Source: Verrucomicrobiota bacterium (GTDB lineage Bacteria > Verrucomicrobiota > Verrucomicrobiia > Opitutales > UBA953). Taken from it: 5,610 nucleotides of DNA. Of this stretch, positions 5,503 through 5,610 are shown in pieces (positions within the stretch are counted from its first letter, which is position 1; every line of letters starts with the position of its first letter). Location of the stretch: positions 1-5,610 of the forward strand of contig RFRI01000108.1 in NCBI GenBank assembly GCA_009924535.1, in the 5' to 3' direction. The notes below the pieces were generated by a model. That model searched no databases. It was not told where the DNA came from and saw only the letters and a list, made by a program, of their open reading frames with translations. Both the position numbers and the translations under genes were made by a program.

Positions 5503-5610
5503 TCGCGGCTGGAAGCGCCGGGACCTTCGGGCGGCTTGCCGATGAAGGCGGCCAGGGCGGAGTTGGGCGGGAGGCCGCCGGGGAGGCCGCCCGTAGAAAG
5601 CGGGCCCGGG
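5499..5610 (-). CDS. C-terminal end of an upstream gene, 5' part outside window
   Basis: An open frame enters from the right edge and gives 36 residues before TGA at 5501-5499. The tail is rich in Gly and Pro (GPLSTGGLPGGLPPNSAL, then AAFIGKPPEGPGASSRE). It looks like a flexible C-terminus, and nothing identifies the protein. Support comes from the absence of stops, the 4-base GTGA overlap with the lipoprotein start, and the lack of room for anything else. It is probably co-transcribed with the lipoprotein gene. With so little of it visible, the frame could still be fortuitous. Confidence 0.6.
   Translation of the reverse strand, partial: PGPLSTGGLPGGLPPNSALAAFIGKPPEGPGASSRE
5568..5591 (-). 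repeat. Two tandem 12-base units in the upstream coding tail
   Basis: On the minus strand GGCGGCCTCCCC is followed directly by GGCGGCCTCCCG, so 11 of 12 bases match. In the partial upstream frame each unit encodes Gly-Gly-Leu-Pro, giving GGLPGGLP. The in-frame length and the single synonymous third-position difference fit a small coding duplication in a flexible tail. Confidence 0.75.

Overview
The window is a GC-rich, almost fully coding stretch of bacterial chromosome, and every supportable gene lies on the minus strand. Three things suggest a Verrucomicrobiota member, possibly Opitutae-like: a secreted heparan-N-sulfatase-type sulfatase, a fused ResB-CcsA cytochrome c maturation protein with a GRxxPxxT motif, and start codons without Shine-Dalgarno sequences. 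This assignment is inference from protein style, not from a marker gene.

Read in the direction of transcription (right to left), the window opens with the last 36 codons of an unknown upstream gene (5499-5610). Its stop overlaps the GTG start of a small lipoprotein gene (5122-5502). After a 48-base gap comes ychF (3964-5073), a complete and conserved translation-associated ATPase/GTPase. A 114-base intergenic region follows. It holds a short hairpin and then a convincing rho-independent terminator, so the first transcription unit ends here.

The second unit begins with a secreted type I sulfatase (2383-3849). It is followed 13 bases later by an Ala/Pro-linker lipoprotein (1851-2369). That gene overlaps by 4 bases (GTGA) the GTG start of a large ResB-CcsA-type gene, which runs off the left edge after 618 codons without a stop. 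The ResB half is complete. The CcsA half is represented only by its first periplasmic region, and the haem-handling core lies outside the window.

Functionally, the lipoprotein and ResB-CcsA pair looks like a cytochrome c maturation (System II) module with an uncharacterised lipid-anchored companion. The sulfatase ahead of it would desulfate polysaccharide in the periplasm, and nothing visible links it mechanistically to cytochrome maturation. I found no RNA gene, mobile element, CRISPR array, or clearly novel multi-gene system. The points most worth a second look are the lipoprotein coupled to ResB-CcsA, the signal-peptide-like junction inside the fusion, and the pyrimidine-rich sequence before each ATG start.
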